This document shows, piece by piece, positions 33,986 to 42,983 of a stretch of DNA of 64,000 nucleotides. The DNA is taken from positions 1-64,000 of the forward strand of contig JBDHYF010000003.1 in the NCBI GenBank assembly GCA_039811185.1. The letters are read 5' to 3'. This DNA comes from JAEZDR01 sp039811185. Lineage in GTDB: Bacteria; Bacteroidota; Bacteroidia; Chitinophagales; Chitinophagaceae. A program made the position numbers and the translations under genes. The notes under the pieces are model-generated. The model worked only from the letters and a program-made list of their open reading frames with translations, was not told the origin of the DNA and searched no databases. The first letter of the stretch is position 1; each line of letters opens with the position of its first letter.

Positions 33986-35853
33986 GCAAACACGAGCAAA
34001 TTTCATTGTCGGAGGTGCACGAAACGGTTGATCCGTCAAAATCGCGCAAAGGCTTTAAGCGGGTGTTAGCGTTTTTAGGCCCCGCCTATCTCGTTAGCGT
34101 GGGTTATATGGATCCGGGCAATTGGGCAACCGATTTACAGGGCGGCGCCCGGTTTGGTTACAAATTAATATGGGTTTTGCTAATGAGTAATCTGATGGCG
34201 CTTTTGCTGCAAAGCCTCAGCGCCCGTTTAGGCATCGTTCGCCGGCGCGACCTCGCACAGGCAAACCGCGACACCTATCCTCCTTTCGTCAACTTCTGCC
34301 TTTATCTGCTGGCAGAAGTTGCCATCGCTGCCTGCGATCTCGCCGAAGTGCTCGGCATGGCAATAGGCATCTATTTGCTCACCGGCCTGCCGCTTATCTG
34401 GGGTGTGTCCATCACCGTGCTCGACACATTTCTCATCTTGTTTCTTCAACGCTATGGAATGCGTTTTATGGAAGCCTTTATCTTTTCACTCGTTTTAATC
34501 ATCGGCGCTTCTTTTCTCATTCAAATCTTTCTGGCAAAACCCGATTTTGGCGAAGTGGCTACCGGCCTCATTCCAACTTCATTAAATAGCGCCGAACTTT
34601 ATATAGCTATTGGCATCATTGGCGCAACGGTAATGCCACACAACCTCTACCTGCATTCGGCACTTGTGCAAACCCGAAAAATTGGCCGCGACGATGCCTC
34701 TATAAAAAAGGCCATCAGGTATAATGTAATCGACAGTGCAATTGCGTTAAACGCCGCATTCTTCGTAAACGCAGGAATTCTCGTACTTGCAGCTACCGTT
34801 TTCTATAAAACCGGAAACACAGAAGTTGCCCGCATCGAAGACGCACACAGTTTGCTTGCGCCAATGCTCGGAACACAGCTTGCACCCATTCTTTTTGCCG
34901 TGGCACTGATTGCCGCGGGACAAAGCTCAACCGTAACCGGAACACTTGCCGGACAAATTGTAATGGAAGGCTATCTGCACTTGCGCATTAATCCCATGCT
35001 CCGCCGATTGCTCACCCGCATCATTGCCATTGCACCGGCCTTTTTTGCCATTCTCTGGTACGGCGATCAGATGGTTGATGAACTGCTCATCTTCAGTCAG
35101 GTTATTTTATCGCTTCAACTCGGATTCGCCATCATTCCGCTGATTCATTTTGTGAGCGATAAGAAAACAATGGGAAAGTTTGCCATCAACATCTATATAA
35201 AAGTTGCCGCCTGGTTAATTGCCGGTATTCTCATCTATCTAAACGTTTCGCTTGTACAAGAAGAAACAGCAGGCCTTTTCAGCAAAGAAGGGCGTTGGGT
35301 GGAGAAGCTGGCGGTCATCATAAGCGCCCTCGCATTTTTTGCCCTCTTTTTGGTGATGACTTTCTACCCGCTGATAAACAAAATGCGGTCAGATAAAACT
35401 TCCGTGCATGGCTTGGTTGAGCCATGGAAGAACATCAGCATTCCACAATTTTCCGCCATTGCTGTGGCGCTCGATTTCAGTGCGCAGGATGAGAAACTGA
35501 TGGCACATGCACTGAAGCAGGCATCCGCAAACTCAAAAATAATTTTGCTGCACGTTACCGAAAGCGCGTCGGCCAAATACTCCGGCAGCGCTGCCGACGA
35601 CGATGAAACAAGGAAAGATATTGACCGGTTACATTATTACGCTGAAAAAATTAGCGCACTTGGATATAAGGTTGAACTGGCGCAGGGCTACAAATCGCGT
35701 GTGAGCGAAATTGTACGCCTTACCCACCTGCACCAAGCCGACTTACTGATATGCGGAGCACACAGGCACCGCGGCATATTCGATTTTATTTACGGCTCAA
35801 CCATCAACGCATTGCGGCACCAACTCAGCATTCCGGTTTTGGTGATAAGCTGA
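33982..35853 (+). CDS. mntH: Nramp metal transporter fused to a universal stress domain
   Basis: A 623-aa protein. Residues 1-465 form an Nramp divalent-metal transporter with the metal-binding motifs DPGN (44-47) and MPHN (218-221) and about 11 helices. Residues from about 485 to 623 are a UspA-like cytoplasmic domain (AVALDFSAQDEKLMAHAL, then LLICGAHRHRGIFDFIYGST, a nucleotide-binding GxxxxG region). The likely substrate is Mn2+, with proton symport. The USP tail may sense ATP or stress and adjust transport. It is coupled to the upstream repressor and followed after 40 bases by a small membrane protein gene. Confidence 0.9.
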   Translation: MSKHEQISLSEVHETVDPSKSRKGFKRVLAFLGPAYLVSVGYMDPGNWATDLQGGARFGYKLIWVLLMSNLMALLLQSLSARLGIVRRRDLAQANRDTYPPFVNFCLYLLAEVAIAACDLAEVLGMAIGIYLLTGLPLIWGVSITVLDTFLILFLQRYGMRFMEAFIFSLVLIIGASFLIQIFLAKPDFGEVATGLIPTSLNSAELYIAIGIIGATVMPHNLYLHSALVQTRKIGRDDASIKKAIRYNVIDSAIALNAAFFVNAGILVLAATVFYKTGNTEVARIEDAHSLLAPMLGTQLAPILFAVALIAAGQSSTVTGTLAGQIVMEGYLHLRINPMLRRLLTRIIAIAPAFFAILWYGDQMVDELLIFSQVILSLQLGFAIIPLIHFVSDKKTMGKFAINIYIKVAAWLIAGILIYLNVSLVQEETAGLFSKEGRWVEKLAVIISALAFFALFLVMTFYPLINKMRSDKTSVHGLVEPWKNISIPQFSAIAVALDFSAQDEKLMAHALKQASANSKIILLHVTESASAKYSGSAADDDETRKDIDRLHYYAEKISALGYKVELAQGYKSRVSEIVRLTHLHQADLLICGAHRHRGIFDFIYGSTINALRHQLSIPVLVIS

Positions 35854-35893
35854 AAATTGGTATAGGACTTGCCTGAATCAGGAAAAAGAATTT

Positions 35894-36043
35894 ATGAAGA
35901 AGTTATTAATTGTAGCAGGAATAGCAGGCTTGGCGTACTACCTCAAAAAAAATCCGAAAATGGTAGAAATGGCGAAAGAAAAAGTGATGGGCTGTTGTAA
36001 TGATTTAATGGGGAAAGCAAAAGGCGCAGCCGAAAAATTATAA
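35894..36043 (+). CDS. 49-aa membrane-anchored small protein
   Basis: Not annotated by length-limited gene calling. It starts MKKLLIVAGIAGLAYYLKKN (one hydrophobic helix, residues 4-17), then an amphipathic helix with a Cys-Cys pair (MGCCNDLMGKAKGAAEKL). The frame, starting Met, basic N-terminus and terminator 17 bases after the stop all look gene-like, similar to small YtxH-like or stress-anchored peptides. It lies 40 bases after the Mn transporter gene and is probably in the same transcript. A role in metal handling is a guess from context. Confidence 0.65.
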   Translation: MKKLLIVAGIAGLAYYLKKNPKMVEMAKEKVMGCCNDLMGKAKGAAEKL

Positions 36044-36059
36044 GCTTTCAGTAGAACAG

Positions 36060-36097
36060 AAATGCTTCGTTATCCAAGGTAGCGAAGCATTTTTTTA
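36060..36097 (+). terminator. Terminator of the Mn-transport operon
   Basis: Perfect 10-bp stem AAATGCTTCG/CGAAGCATTT with a 13-base loop and a T run. Confidence 0.88.
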
Positions 36098-38596
36098 CCA
36101 TTTAAATGCAATTTTAAAATTGATGAGGCGCGGTGTTAACCGGTTGGGCATGGTATACACGCTGTTTGAAAAATCTTTTATAAACATGTAGCTGATGGTG
36201 TTTGCCTTATCTATCAGGTTAAAAACCTCGAGGCTTGCCCAAATGCTTTCGAAGTTTTTGAAGGGCGAATGGCTTCTTCTGTTGGCTTTCTGCGGATCGA
36301 GGAGCAGTACGCTGAATCCGATGTCGGCGCGTAAGTAGGCGTCGATGGTAAGCGCATTGCGGTAACGAGGATTATCCGGCACGTTATACGGCAGATTTGA
36401 TCCAAATAACAAACTCAGATATACTTTAAAGTTTTTGTTCGTGCTGAGATAGTCTTGAAAAAACATTCCGAAAGTGACAAAGCGGTCGGTTGGCCTCCTA
36501 AGCCATCCAACGCTTGCCGTATCAGTAAACGCCACTTGCTGATCGGGCGTTTTGGGTGTAATAATTTCTCCGGCGGCGTTATAATAGTTTACGTAATAAT
36601 CGTTCAGCAAATCTTCCTGCGTTTTCATAAACGAAAGGCTAATCCAGCTTTCTGCATCTTTCACCAATTCTGCATACAGCCTTGTTTCCAATCCCGCCGC
36701 CCAAGCCTTGGCATTGTTTTCACCAAAATATCGCACTCTTACATTATCCACATCAAAAGCTACGGCGTCGCGAATGCTCTTATAGTATAATTCTGAGGTA
36801 ATGCGTGCCGGGCGCTTCCACATCTTAAAATTATAGTCTGCACCAAAACTTGCCTGAATGCTTTTTTGCGCAAGAAGGCTCGTATTTACCGTTCCGTCGT
36901 ACCTTCTCATTTCCCGGTAAAACGGCGGCTGTGCGTAGCTGCCCACCGCGCCTTTTATAATCAAGTCGGATTGAGATTTCGGTTTAAACGAAAATCCTAA
37001 GCGGGGCGATAAAAGAAGTTCACCGTTGAGGTCATTATAATTGAAACGCAATCCCGGCTGAAGAATAAATTCGGTTCGGTTATGAAAGCGGATGTTGTTC
37101 TGCAAATAGCCGCTCAGGCGCGTCACCTCCAGCGACGTACGGCCTTTTACGGAGCGAAACAAATCGAGGTTGGGCGAATAGTGTGGAAGCGAATAGCCGG
37201 CGCTGTCGTTATACTCCCATTCGTGCAGCCGGTCGGTGATAAACTGTTTTTCGGCAGATAATCCCCATTGCCAAAACGAACGGTCGCTCTCCAAACTTCC
37301 CTTCCAGGAAAAATTATAGATATCGATATTCAGTTTGTTGCGGGCATAATTTTGAAACACGCCTGCCCCCAGTGGATTAATGATCGATCCAAAAGAAGAT
37401 TTTGTTTGGTCGTTATCGCGCTCACCAAAAATGTAGGCGCCGGTGATATCGATGTGCTCGTTTTCGTTGTTGCCGAAGTGGCTGAACATGTACTTCAACT
37501 TCAGCCTGTGGTTTACTTGCTGATAGAAGGAAAGACCTTGAAAGTTGCTGTTGTAACTGTCCTTTTCCTGTCCTTCAAAATAAATGTCAAGTCCGAGATT
37601 GGAAGAATACAAGGGAGAGAAAACGCCGGAGGTGAGCTTTGACTCTTCAGGGTAAAGCGTGAATTTGGTGGATGAAAAATTTCCGAAAACTTCAGCTTTC
37701 CATTTTTCACTGATGCGATAAGTAAGAAGCGCCTGAACATCGCCGGAAGAAGGGATATAGTTTCCTTTTGTGTCCTGACTGCTTAACAGGTTTTTATTGC
37801 TCCGGTTTCTTGCACCCATTAGGTAGGTGAACTTTTTATTGCGCGAAACGCCTTCCAGATGGGCGCCTTGTTCCAGCAAACTGATGTAGGCCGACCCGCC
37901 GTTTTTTACCGGGTTTCTGTAGCTGATATCCAGCACCGAGCTCATCTTATCGCCATACCTTGCCTGAAAGCCGCCGTTGTAAAATTTTACGTTTTGTGTA
38001 AGTTCGGGATTAATAAAACTCAGTCCTTCCTGCTGGCCGCTGCGAACGAGGTAAGGGCGAAAAATTTCGAAGTCGTTTACATATACCAGGTTTTCATCGT
38101 AGCTGCCGCCCCGAACGGAGTACTGACTCGTAAGTTCGTTATTGCTGCCCACAAAAATCTTTATCAGGCCTTCAATATTGGCGAGTGGGTTGGGTGCCTG
38201 CCGCGCCACATTTGGGTTAATGGCAATGGCGTTGGCTTCGCGGCGTTTTTGGTCGGCACTCACAGTAACTTCCTCCAGTTCGTGCACAGATTTTTTCAGG
38301 ATGACTGTGATGGTTTCCATTTCGTTGGAAGTGAAATAAAAATTTCGTTTTTCAACAATAAATCCGGCGTGTGAAAACTCAACTGCCACCGGTTTTTGAG
38401 CGGGCAGTTTAATGGAAAATTTTCCCGAATCGTTGGTGAATGTGCGCGTAGATGCGTTGAGTTGTTGAACGGTAACACCGGTGATGGGGCGCCCGTTTTC
38501 GTCGAGCACGAAACCGCTGAGGCCCGCCATATTTTTTTGGCAGAAAGAAGTGAAAGCGCACAGAAGAAACAGCAGAGAAAACCCGGAAAATTTCAT
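36095..38596 (-). CDS. TonB-dependent receptor with carboxypeptidase-like domain
   Basis: An 833-aa outer-membrane receptor. Signal peptide 1-19; carboxypeptidase-regulatory-like beta domain (about 23-105; GLSGFVLDENGRPITGVTV); TonB box region (LEEVTVSADQ); plug (about 130-230; NIEGLIKIFVGSNNELTSQYSVRGG) and a C-terminal 22-strand barrel ending in FKIAFKW. No SusD partner is adjacent, so it is not a typical polysaccharide SusCD pair. The ligand is unknown. It could be energised by the ExbB/ExbD encoded at 21 kb. Confidence 0.92.
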   Translation of the reverse strand: MKFSGFSLLFLLCAFTSFCQKNMAGLSGFVLDENGRPITGVTVQQLNASTRTFTNDSGKFSIKLPAQKPVAVEFSHAGFIVEKRNFYFTSNEMETITVILKKSVHELEEVTVSADQKRREANAIAINPNVARQAPNPLANIEGLIKIFVGSNNELTSQYSVRGGSYDENLVYVNDFEIFRPYLVRSGQQEGLSFINPELTQNVKFYNGGFQARYGDKMSSVLDISYRNPVKNGGSAYISLLEQGAHLEGVSRNKKFTYLMGARNRSNKNLLSSQDTKGNYIPSSGDVQALLTYRISEKWKAEVFGNFSSTKFTLYPEESKLTSGVFSPLYSSNLGLDIYFEGQEKDSYNSNFQGLSFYQQVNHRLKLKYMFSHFGNNENEHIDITGAYIFGERDNDQTKSSFGSIINPLGAGVFQNYARNKLNIDIYNFSWKGSLESDRSFWQWGLSAEKQFITDRLHEWEYNDSAGYSLPHYSPNLDLFRSVKGRTSLEVTRLSGYLQNNIRFHNRTEFILQPGLRFNYNDLNGELLLSPRLGFSFKPKSQSDLIIKGAVGSYAQPPFYREMRRYDGTVNTSLLAQKSIQASFGADYNFKMWKRPARITSELYYKSIRDAVAFDVDNVRVRYFGENNAKAWAAGLETRLYAELVKDAESWISLSFMKTQEDLLNDYYVNYYNAAGEIITPKTPDQQVAFTDTASVGWLRRPTDRFVTFGMFFQDYLSTNKNFKVYLSLLFGSNLPYNVPDNPRYRNALTIDAYLRADIGFSVLLLDPQKANRRSHSPFKNFESIWASLEVFNLIDKANTISYMFIKDFSNSVYTMPNRLTPRLINFKIAFKW

Positions 38597-38696
38597 AAAA
38601 ATAAATGGCGCTCAAGATAATAAAGAATTCATAGGAAAGCGAAGGCTGCCGAAAATTGAAGCGCAAAAATTAATTAGCTCATATAACATATTAAAC

Positions 38697-38704
38697 TAAA
38701 TTTG
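38697..38704 (+). promoter_or_regulatory. -7 element of the T9SS cargo gene
   Basis: TAAATTTG, exact consensus, 22 bases before the chosen ATG at 38726; it overlaps the earlier in-frame start at 38702. Confidence 0.5.
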
Positions 38705-38725
38705 CTTCAATTTAAATTGAATTTT

Positions 38726-39907
38726 ATGAAAAAATTTTTTACACTATTATTTGTTGGAAGCGGGTTGTTTGCGTTTGGGCAATCCACTACGGTTGTGATT
38801 AGCCAGGTATATGGCGGTGGAGGAGCAACAACCGGCAGTCCTGCGTTTAATCAGGACTATGTTGAGTTGCACAATATTAGCAACACTGCTCAAGATATTT
38901 CAGGGTTTTCTGTACAGTACGGCTCTGCCTCCGGTAATTTTGGCTCAAGTGCATCAAATCTTTATGTTTTTCCTGCGGGCACGGTTATTCCAGCCGGTGG
39001 TTACTTGTTAGTAGCAGGCGCTGCGCCTGCGGGCGGCGCCCTTGGTCCTTCACTCCCCACTCCGGATTTAGTAGGAGCGTTTAATATGAGCGGTACCTCA
39101 GGTAAAGTGGCGTTAGCCAATATCAGTACTGCTTTGGGCTGTGGCTCAACTCCTTGTACGTTGCCAAATACAAACATTGTTGACCTTGTTTCCTATGGAA
39201 CCGCTAACAATGCAGAAGGTGGTGCTCCGATTAAAGGTACTAACCTGACTTCTGCTGAAATTGCTGTGAGAAAGAACAGCGGATGTCAAGATACAGACAA
39301 CAACAACAATGATTTTGATATTTCCACTTCAGCTACACCAAGGACTGCTGCATCTTCTCCTGTAAACTGTACTACACTTCCTATCACCCTTGCTTCTTTT
39401 AATGCAAACGCAACTTTATCTTCTGTTGTGCTTAGTTGGAACACCTCGTCTGAAATTAATGCCGGACATTTTGAAGTGGAAAAAAGTGTAAATGGTAAAG
39501 ACTATGTTGCCATCGGTAAAGTGAAAGCAAGCGGAAATGAGAACGGATCTGCTTACGAATTTACCGACGAACTAAGCAAAGCGGTGGTATACTATCGCTT
39601 AAAAATGGTGGATAAAGATGGCAGCTTCATCTACAGCAAAGAAGTAGTGGTTCGCAGCGAACGCAGTGCTTCTGTCAGCGTATATCCTAACCCAGTAAGA
39701 GATGTAATGGTGATCAGCCATGGAAAATCTCAGAACGCCGCAAACATCGAAGTGTTTAACACAATGGGTGTAAGAGTGCTTGCCGCAAAATCGGTTGCTC
39801 AAACAGAAACAACTTCTGTAAATCTTTCTAATCTTCCTTCAGGAAATTACATCCTTGTAGTGGCCGACGGTAACAATAAGAGCACATTGAATTTTGTGAA
39901 ATACTAA
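38726..39907 (+). CDS. Lamin-tail domain protein with T9SS sorting domain
   Basis: A 393-aa secreted protein. Signal peptide about 1-18 (LFVGSGLFAFGQ); lamin-tail/LTD domain (about 20-140; VVISQVYGGGG, YVELHNISNTAQDISGFSVQYGS); a fibronectin-like linker and a type A T9SS C-terminal domain (about 310-393; VYPNPVRDVMVIS, ending NLPSGNYILVVADGNNKSTLNFVKY). It should cross the outer membrane by type IX secretion. The 5' neighbour is a divergent TonB receptor gene. The start at 38726 avoids the -7 element at 38697. Confidence 0.9.
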   Translation: MKKFFTLLFVGSGLFAFGQSTTVVISQVYGGGGATTGSPAFNQDYVELHNISNTAQDISGFSVQYGSASGNFGSSASNLYVFPAGTVIPAGGYLLVAGAAPAGGALGPSLPTPDLVGAFNMSGTSGKVALANISTALGCGSTPCTLPNTNIVDLVSYGTANNAEGGAPIKGTNLTSAEIAVRKNSGCQDTDNNNNDFDISTSATPRTAASSPVNCTTLPITLASFNANATLSSVVLSWNTSSEINAGHFEVEKSVNGKDYVAIGKVKASGNENGSAYEFTDELSKAVVYYRLKMVDKDGSFIYSKEVVVRSERSASVSVYPNPVRDVMVISHGKSQNAANIEVFNTMGVRVLAAKSVAQTETTSVNLSNLPSGNYILVVADGNNKSTLNFVKY

Positions 39908-39934
39908 TTCGCATCCATTCATTTTCGTTATAGG

Positions 39935-39959
39935 AGAGTCCTTCGGGACTCTTTTTTTT
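39935..39959 (+). terminator. Terminator of the T9SS cargo gene
   Basis: Perfect 7-bp stem AGAGTCC/GGACTCT around a TTCG loop with eight T residues, 28 bases after the stop. Confidence 0.92.
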
Positions 39960-40019
39960 GCGCCTGTACAAAAAAGTTTTGGCTTTCAATTTGATTGTAG
40001 GGCGACAGAATAAATATTT

Positions 40020-41408
40020 ATGCAGGGAGAATGGAAGTTGTTGTTGGAAAAAATAAACCGTGTGCTTACGGAGGAAGCGCATCAGTCCATATCCGAAGAA
40101 AAGATTGTTGCCTGCATCCAGGACGCGCCTCCCGCACATATTGCCCTTTCGCTCGAGGAGTTGAGCGCAGCCGATGCACTCCGCGTTTTTAAAACACTCA
40201 GCCACACTACAGCCGCAGAAGTACTCGCCAAACTCGATCAGGATACCACCTACGAAATTGTACAAAAGCTTTCGGCTGCGGAGCTGGCAAAACTGATCAA
40301 GCCAATGGCGCCACGCGAGGCCGCCGCAGTTTTAGTGGAAGCAAAAAACAAGGACATAAAAAAAGTGCTGTCCGAAGAAAATGCTGATTTGTCGGCCGTC
40401 CGCGATACCACCATTCGTATGAACTATCCGAAAGGTAGCGCAGGCCGGCTAATGACGTCGCAGTTTGTGAAACTGCATAGTGGCATTACGGTTAAGGATG
40501 CGATTGAAGTGGTTACCCACACAAAAAAAGAAGTGGATATTCCCAACGACCTTTATGTCATCCAGCGCGATACTTCATCGCTTCCGGCGCGCAATAAACT
40601 GCTGGGTGTGGTGTCAATTCGCGAGTTGTTAATGTGTTCGCCGGACTGCTCGATTGAAGAGGTGATGACTTCTGACATTGTTTCGGTACGCGCAGAGGAA
40701 GATGAAGAAGATGCAGCGGCGCTTTTGTCGAAATACAAATTCAGAACATTGCCGGTTACCGATAAGGAAGGTTATCTGCTCGGCGTGATTCCTGCCGATG
40801 ATTTAATGCCGGTGGTTTACGGACGGCTGCGCAGTTTGTACAACAAGGCTGTGGGTACCGACGCCGAAAAGATGGAGAAGCTGTCGCCCGTTGGGGAGGC
40901 CAAAATCCGCATTCCCTGGCTGCTTGGCACGATGGGTATAGAACTTTGTGCAGGGCTTGTAATTGCACACTACGACGCCATTTTGAAAGAGGTGATTTTG
41001 CTTGCTTCCTTTATGCCGGTGATTTCAGCAATTTCCGGGAATGTAGGGCTGCAGTCGGCAGCTATCACCGTTCGGGCAATTGATACCGGGCAACGAAAAG
41101 GCATGTGGAAATCGGTGAAGAAAGAAGGTGCCACATCGATGATTATGGCAATCGTTTGCGGATCGGTGTTAGGTGCGATAGGAGCAATATGGTCGAAGGA
41201 AATACCCTTTGGTTTCGTGATTTGCGCCGCACTCATTTGCAGCATGCTCACCGCCGGCCTGATGGGTACGGTGATTCCCATTTTGTCGAAGAAGTTAGGC
41301 TTCGATCCTGCTACAACGGCCGGGCCTTTTGAAACCGCTTTTCAGGATGTGGTGGGATTTTTTGTTTTTCTATGGCTTGCCACACAGATGTTACACTGGC
41401 TGCAATAA
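40020..41408 (+). CDS. mgtE: Magnesium transporter MgtE
   Basis: A 462-aa Mg2+ channel. N-terminal MgtE_N superhelix (about 1-130), two CBS domains (about 135-260) that sense cytoplasmic Mg2+, and five membrane helices (about 285-460). The pore region has SGNVGLQSAAITVR and LGFDPATTAGPFETAFQDVVG with the conserved acidic gate residue. There is no room for an M-box riboswitch in the short 5' region. It is a single gene. Confidence 0.95.
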   Translation: MQGEWKLLLEKINRVLTEEAHQSISEEKIVACIQDAPPAHIALSLEELSAADALRVFKTLSHTTAAEVLAKLDQDTTYEIVQKLSAAELAKLIKPMAPREAAAVLVEAKNKDIKKVLSEENADLSAVRDTTIRMNYPKGSAGRLMTSQFVKLHSGITVKDAIEVVTHTKKEVDIPNDLYVIQRDTSSLPARNKLLGVVSIRELLMCSPDCSIEEVMTSDIVSVRAEEDEEDAAALLSKYKFRTLPVTDKEGYLLGVIPADDLMPVVYGRLRSLYNKAVGTDAEKMEKLSPVGEAKIRIPWLLGTMGIELCAGLVIAHYDAILKEVILLASFMPVISAISGNVGLQSAAITVRAIDTGQRKGMWKSVKKEGATSMIMAIVCGSVLGAIGAIWSKEIPFGFVICAALICSMLTAGLMGTVIPILSKKLGFDPATTAGPFETAFQDVVGFFVFLWLATQMLHWLQ

Positions 41409-41756
41409 AGAATGGTGGTTGTTAGCGGGCTTCATTGTTTTTTTAAAGTTGAATGTTTAGCCGCAAAAGCACATCATTAATTCGTCCTGTTTTTCCATCC
41501 CGAAAGGATGATAGCTCAATGTGCACAGAAGTGTCCATTAAACCCCGAAGGGGTGACATTCATTTATCCGGCCCCAATGGCTTGTTGTATTAAACGGATA
41601 AGGGCTTTGTGCAGGTAGTCCGTGTTCCCTCAGCCTTGAACCGAACAGTAGTAAACATCAACAAATCAACTATTTTCATCTAGCGAACAAAAAGCCGATG
41701 GTATGTTCGTCGCCCCGCTATTGCAAAAACCCCATTTTGTGCGTTCGTCTTTTTCA
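41409..41756. other. Intergenic region with two short palindromes
   Basis: No gene. It holds two small perfect palindromes: CATCC-CGAAA-GGATG (41496-41510) and ACCCC-GAA-GGGGT (41542-41554). A looser inverted repeat GCGAAC/GTTCG(T)CGC lies at 41683-41713, 44 bases beyond the AbiF stop codon. No promoter or coding sequence is evident. Confidence 0.6.
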
Positions 41757-42686
41757 TCATTTCCACAAAGGTTCCTTGTTCCAGTTGTTGAGAAACCCAA
41801 GCTTATAAATAGGAACTAATGGATTGTCATTAAGTAGGGTTAGTATTTTACTTTTAATTTGATGACCAGGTGTGACAGCATTACACAAATACAGCATACA
41901 AGAAATAATCAAAAATGGTTTTTGGGTCTGCACTTGCGTAAGTGACTTGTTAAACCATTGTCCCATTGGATTGTTCAATTGCTCAATGGGTTTTTTAACC
42001 ATGTTTCTACTCCATAAACGAGAGTGATGGGCAATGATATTTCTAACATACGCAATGGCTTCTAACCAACTTGAAAGTTCACTGTGTAAATTTAAACCCA
42101 TACCCTTTGCGATAGTTGCTTTTTCTGGCAGTTGGTGTCTTAAATTTTTGTATAGTTTTGATAACGTACCCAATGATGCAACTTCTAAGATTTTCCAAGC
42201 ATCAGCATCTTGGTTAGGATAACGGTTTCGATGGTCTTTGATAAAAATTTCTTGACTTCTATTAAACTCCTTTTTCAGCTCGTCTAAAGTATGTTGATAT
42301 ACGGTTTTGATTATACCATTTAGTTTCAAAGTAGTGTTCTGAAACAAAGATTTATTTAAATACCATAAACCTCCATAGCTAACCGATAGTTGATAAATCA
42401 TTTTGGTACGTAATGCAATTTCTATCCTTTCTATGGCATCAAATAATATAAGTCTTAAATGTCGGTCGAAGTTGTAAAGGTCAACAATGTCCTCAAAATA
42501 AGTATTGGGCTTTAGCGTATGATTTATGTAATCGCTCTGCATATCCCGCCACCAATAACCTTTTAGACGATAGTAACTGATGTTTTCTAAAAAATGGGGT
42601 GCATTAGCCTCATTCCGAAATAGCATTCCTCTTTGTTTAAGCAGTGCTATTTGGTCGGCTATGGTAAATGCTGGTTTGTTTGCCAT
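41757..42686 (-). CDS. AbiF/AbiD-type abortive infection HEPN protein
   Basis: A 309-aa protein of the Abi_2 (AbiD/AbiF-like) family. It has the N-terminal ISYYRLKGYW (36-45) and FDRHLRLILFDAIERIEIALR (74-94), and in the C-terminal half the HEPN nuclease motif R-X4-H (Arg215-His220, in RNIIAHH). These proteins are RNase-like toxins; some act in phage defence. Recent work, recalled from memory, pairs AbiF with a neighbouring structured non-coding RNA and links the family to the origin of Cas13. The gene is more AT-rich than its neighbours and is flanked by small palindromes, which fits acquisition. It has its own promoter with a hairpin in the leader. Confidence 0.88.
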   Translation of the reverse strand: MANKPAFTIADQIALLKQRGMLFRNEANAPHFLENISYYRLKGYWWRDMQSDYINHTLKPNTYFEDIVDLYNFDRHLRLILFDAIERIEIALRTKMIYQLSVSYGGLWYLNKSLFQNTTLKLNGIIKTVYQHTLDELKKEFNRSQEIFIKDHRNRYPNQDADAWKILEVASLGTLSKLYKNLRHQLPEKATIAKGMGLNLHSELSSWLEAIAYVRNIIAHHSRLWSRNMVKKPIEQLNNPMGQWFNKSLTQVQTQKPFLIISCMLYLCNAVTPGHQIKSKILTLLNDNPLVPIYKLGFLNNWNKEPLWK

Positions 42687-42696
42687 AGCTATATAA

Positions 42697-42743
42697 AAAA
42701 AATGACCCGCTTGCAGTTCTTATGGTATGCAAAGCGGGTACTG
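42697..42743 (-). ncRNA. Candidate AbiF-associated small RNA ending in a terminator hairpin
   Basis: From the predicted start near 42743, the minus-strand RNA enters an 11-bp stem (ACCCGCTTTGCA at 42739-42728 with TGCAAGCGGGT at 42715-42705, one bulged U). The loop is 12 nt, UACCAUAAGAAC. Two bases later come eight U residues ending near 42696, 10 bases before the AbiF start codon. This is a textbook intrinsic terminator, so the main product would be a roughly 45-nt RNA. Alternatives are attenuation of the AbiF mRNA or both. The RNA is inferred from structure only. Confidence 0.6.
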
Positions 42744-42749
42744 TTAGTG

Positions 42750-42779
42750 CAAATATACAATGGTTTTTGATTTTGCAAA
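42750..42779 (-). promoter_or_regulatory. Promoter of the AbiF leader RNA
   Basis: On the minus strand TTTG (42776-42779), an 18-base spacer and TATATTTG (42750-42757), both exact. Transcription would start near 42743. Confidence 0.78.
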
Positions 42780-42870
42780 CTTTTTCAAAATACTATCATC
42801 AATTTTTTAGGATTGTTCGCTGATGACGCACACATTTCGATTTGCGAAATGTATCAGCGGTAATTATTCC

Positions 42871-42935
42871 ACCCCTTCGGGGTTGGTTGGTTTTAGATCG
42901 CTTTGTTTTCTATCATCCTATCATCCCTTCGGGAT
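42871..42935. repeat. Pair of short palindromes upstream of AbiF
   Basis: ACCCC-TTC-GGGGT (42871-42883) and ATCCC-TTC-GGGAT (42923-42935). A third, ATCC-TTC-GGGAT, lies at 43017-43028. They resemble the CCCGAAGGG-type palindromes downstream of AbiF. Confidence 0.6.
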
Positions 42936-42983
42936 TTTCTGTATTGACAAAATCCCCAATAGAAATTCGTAACTACCAAATTG

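Noticed and set aside
39960..40020. M-box Mg2+ riboswitch upstream of mgtE
   Set aside because: Only about 60 bases lie between the upstream terminator and the start, too little for an M-box; no matching structure was seen.
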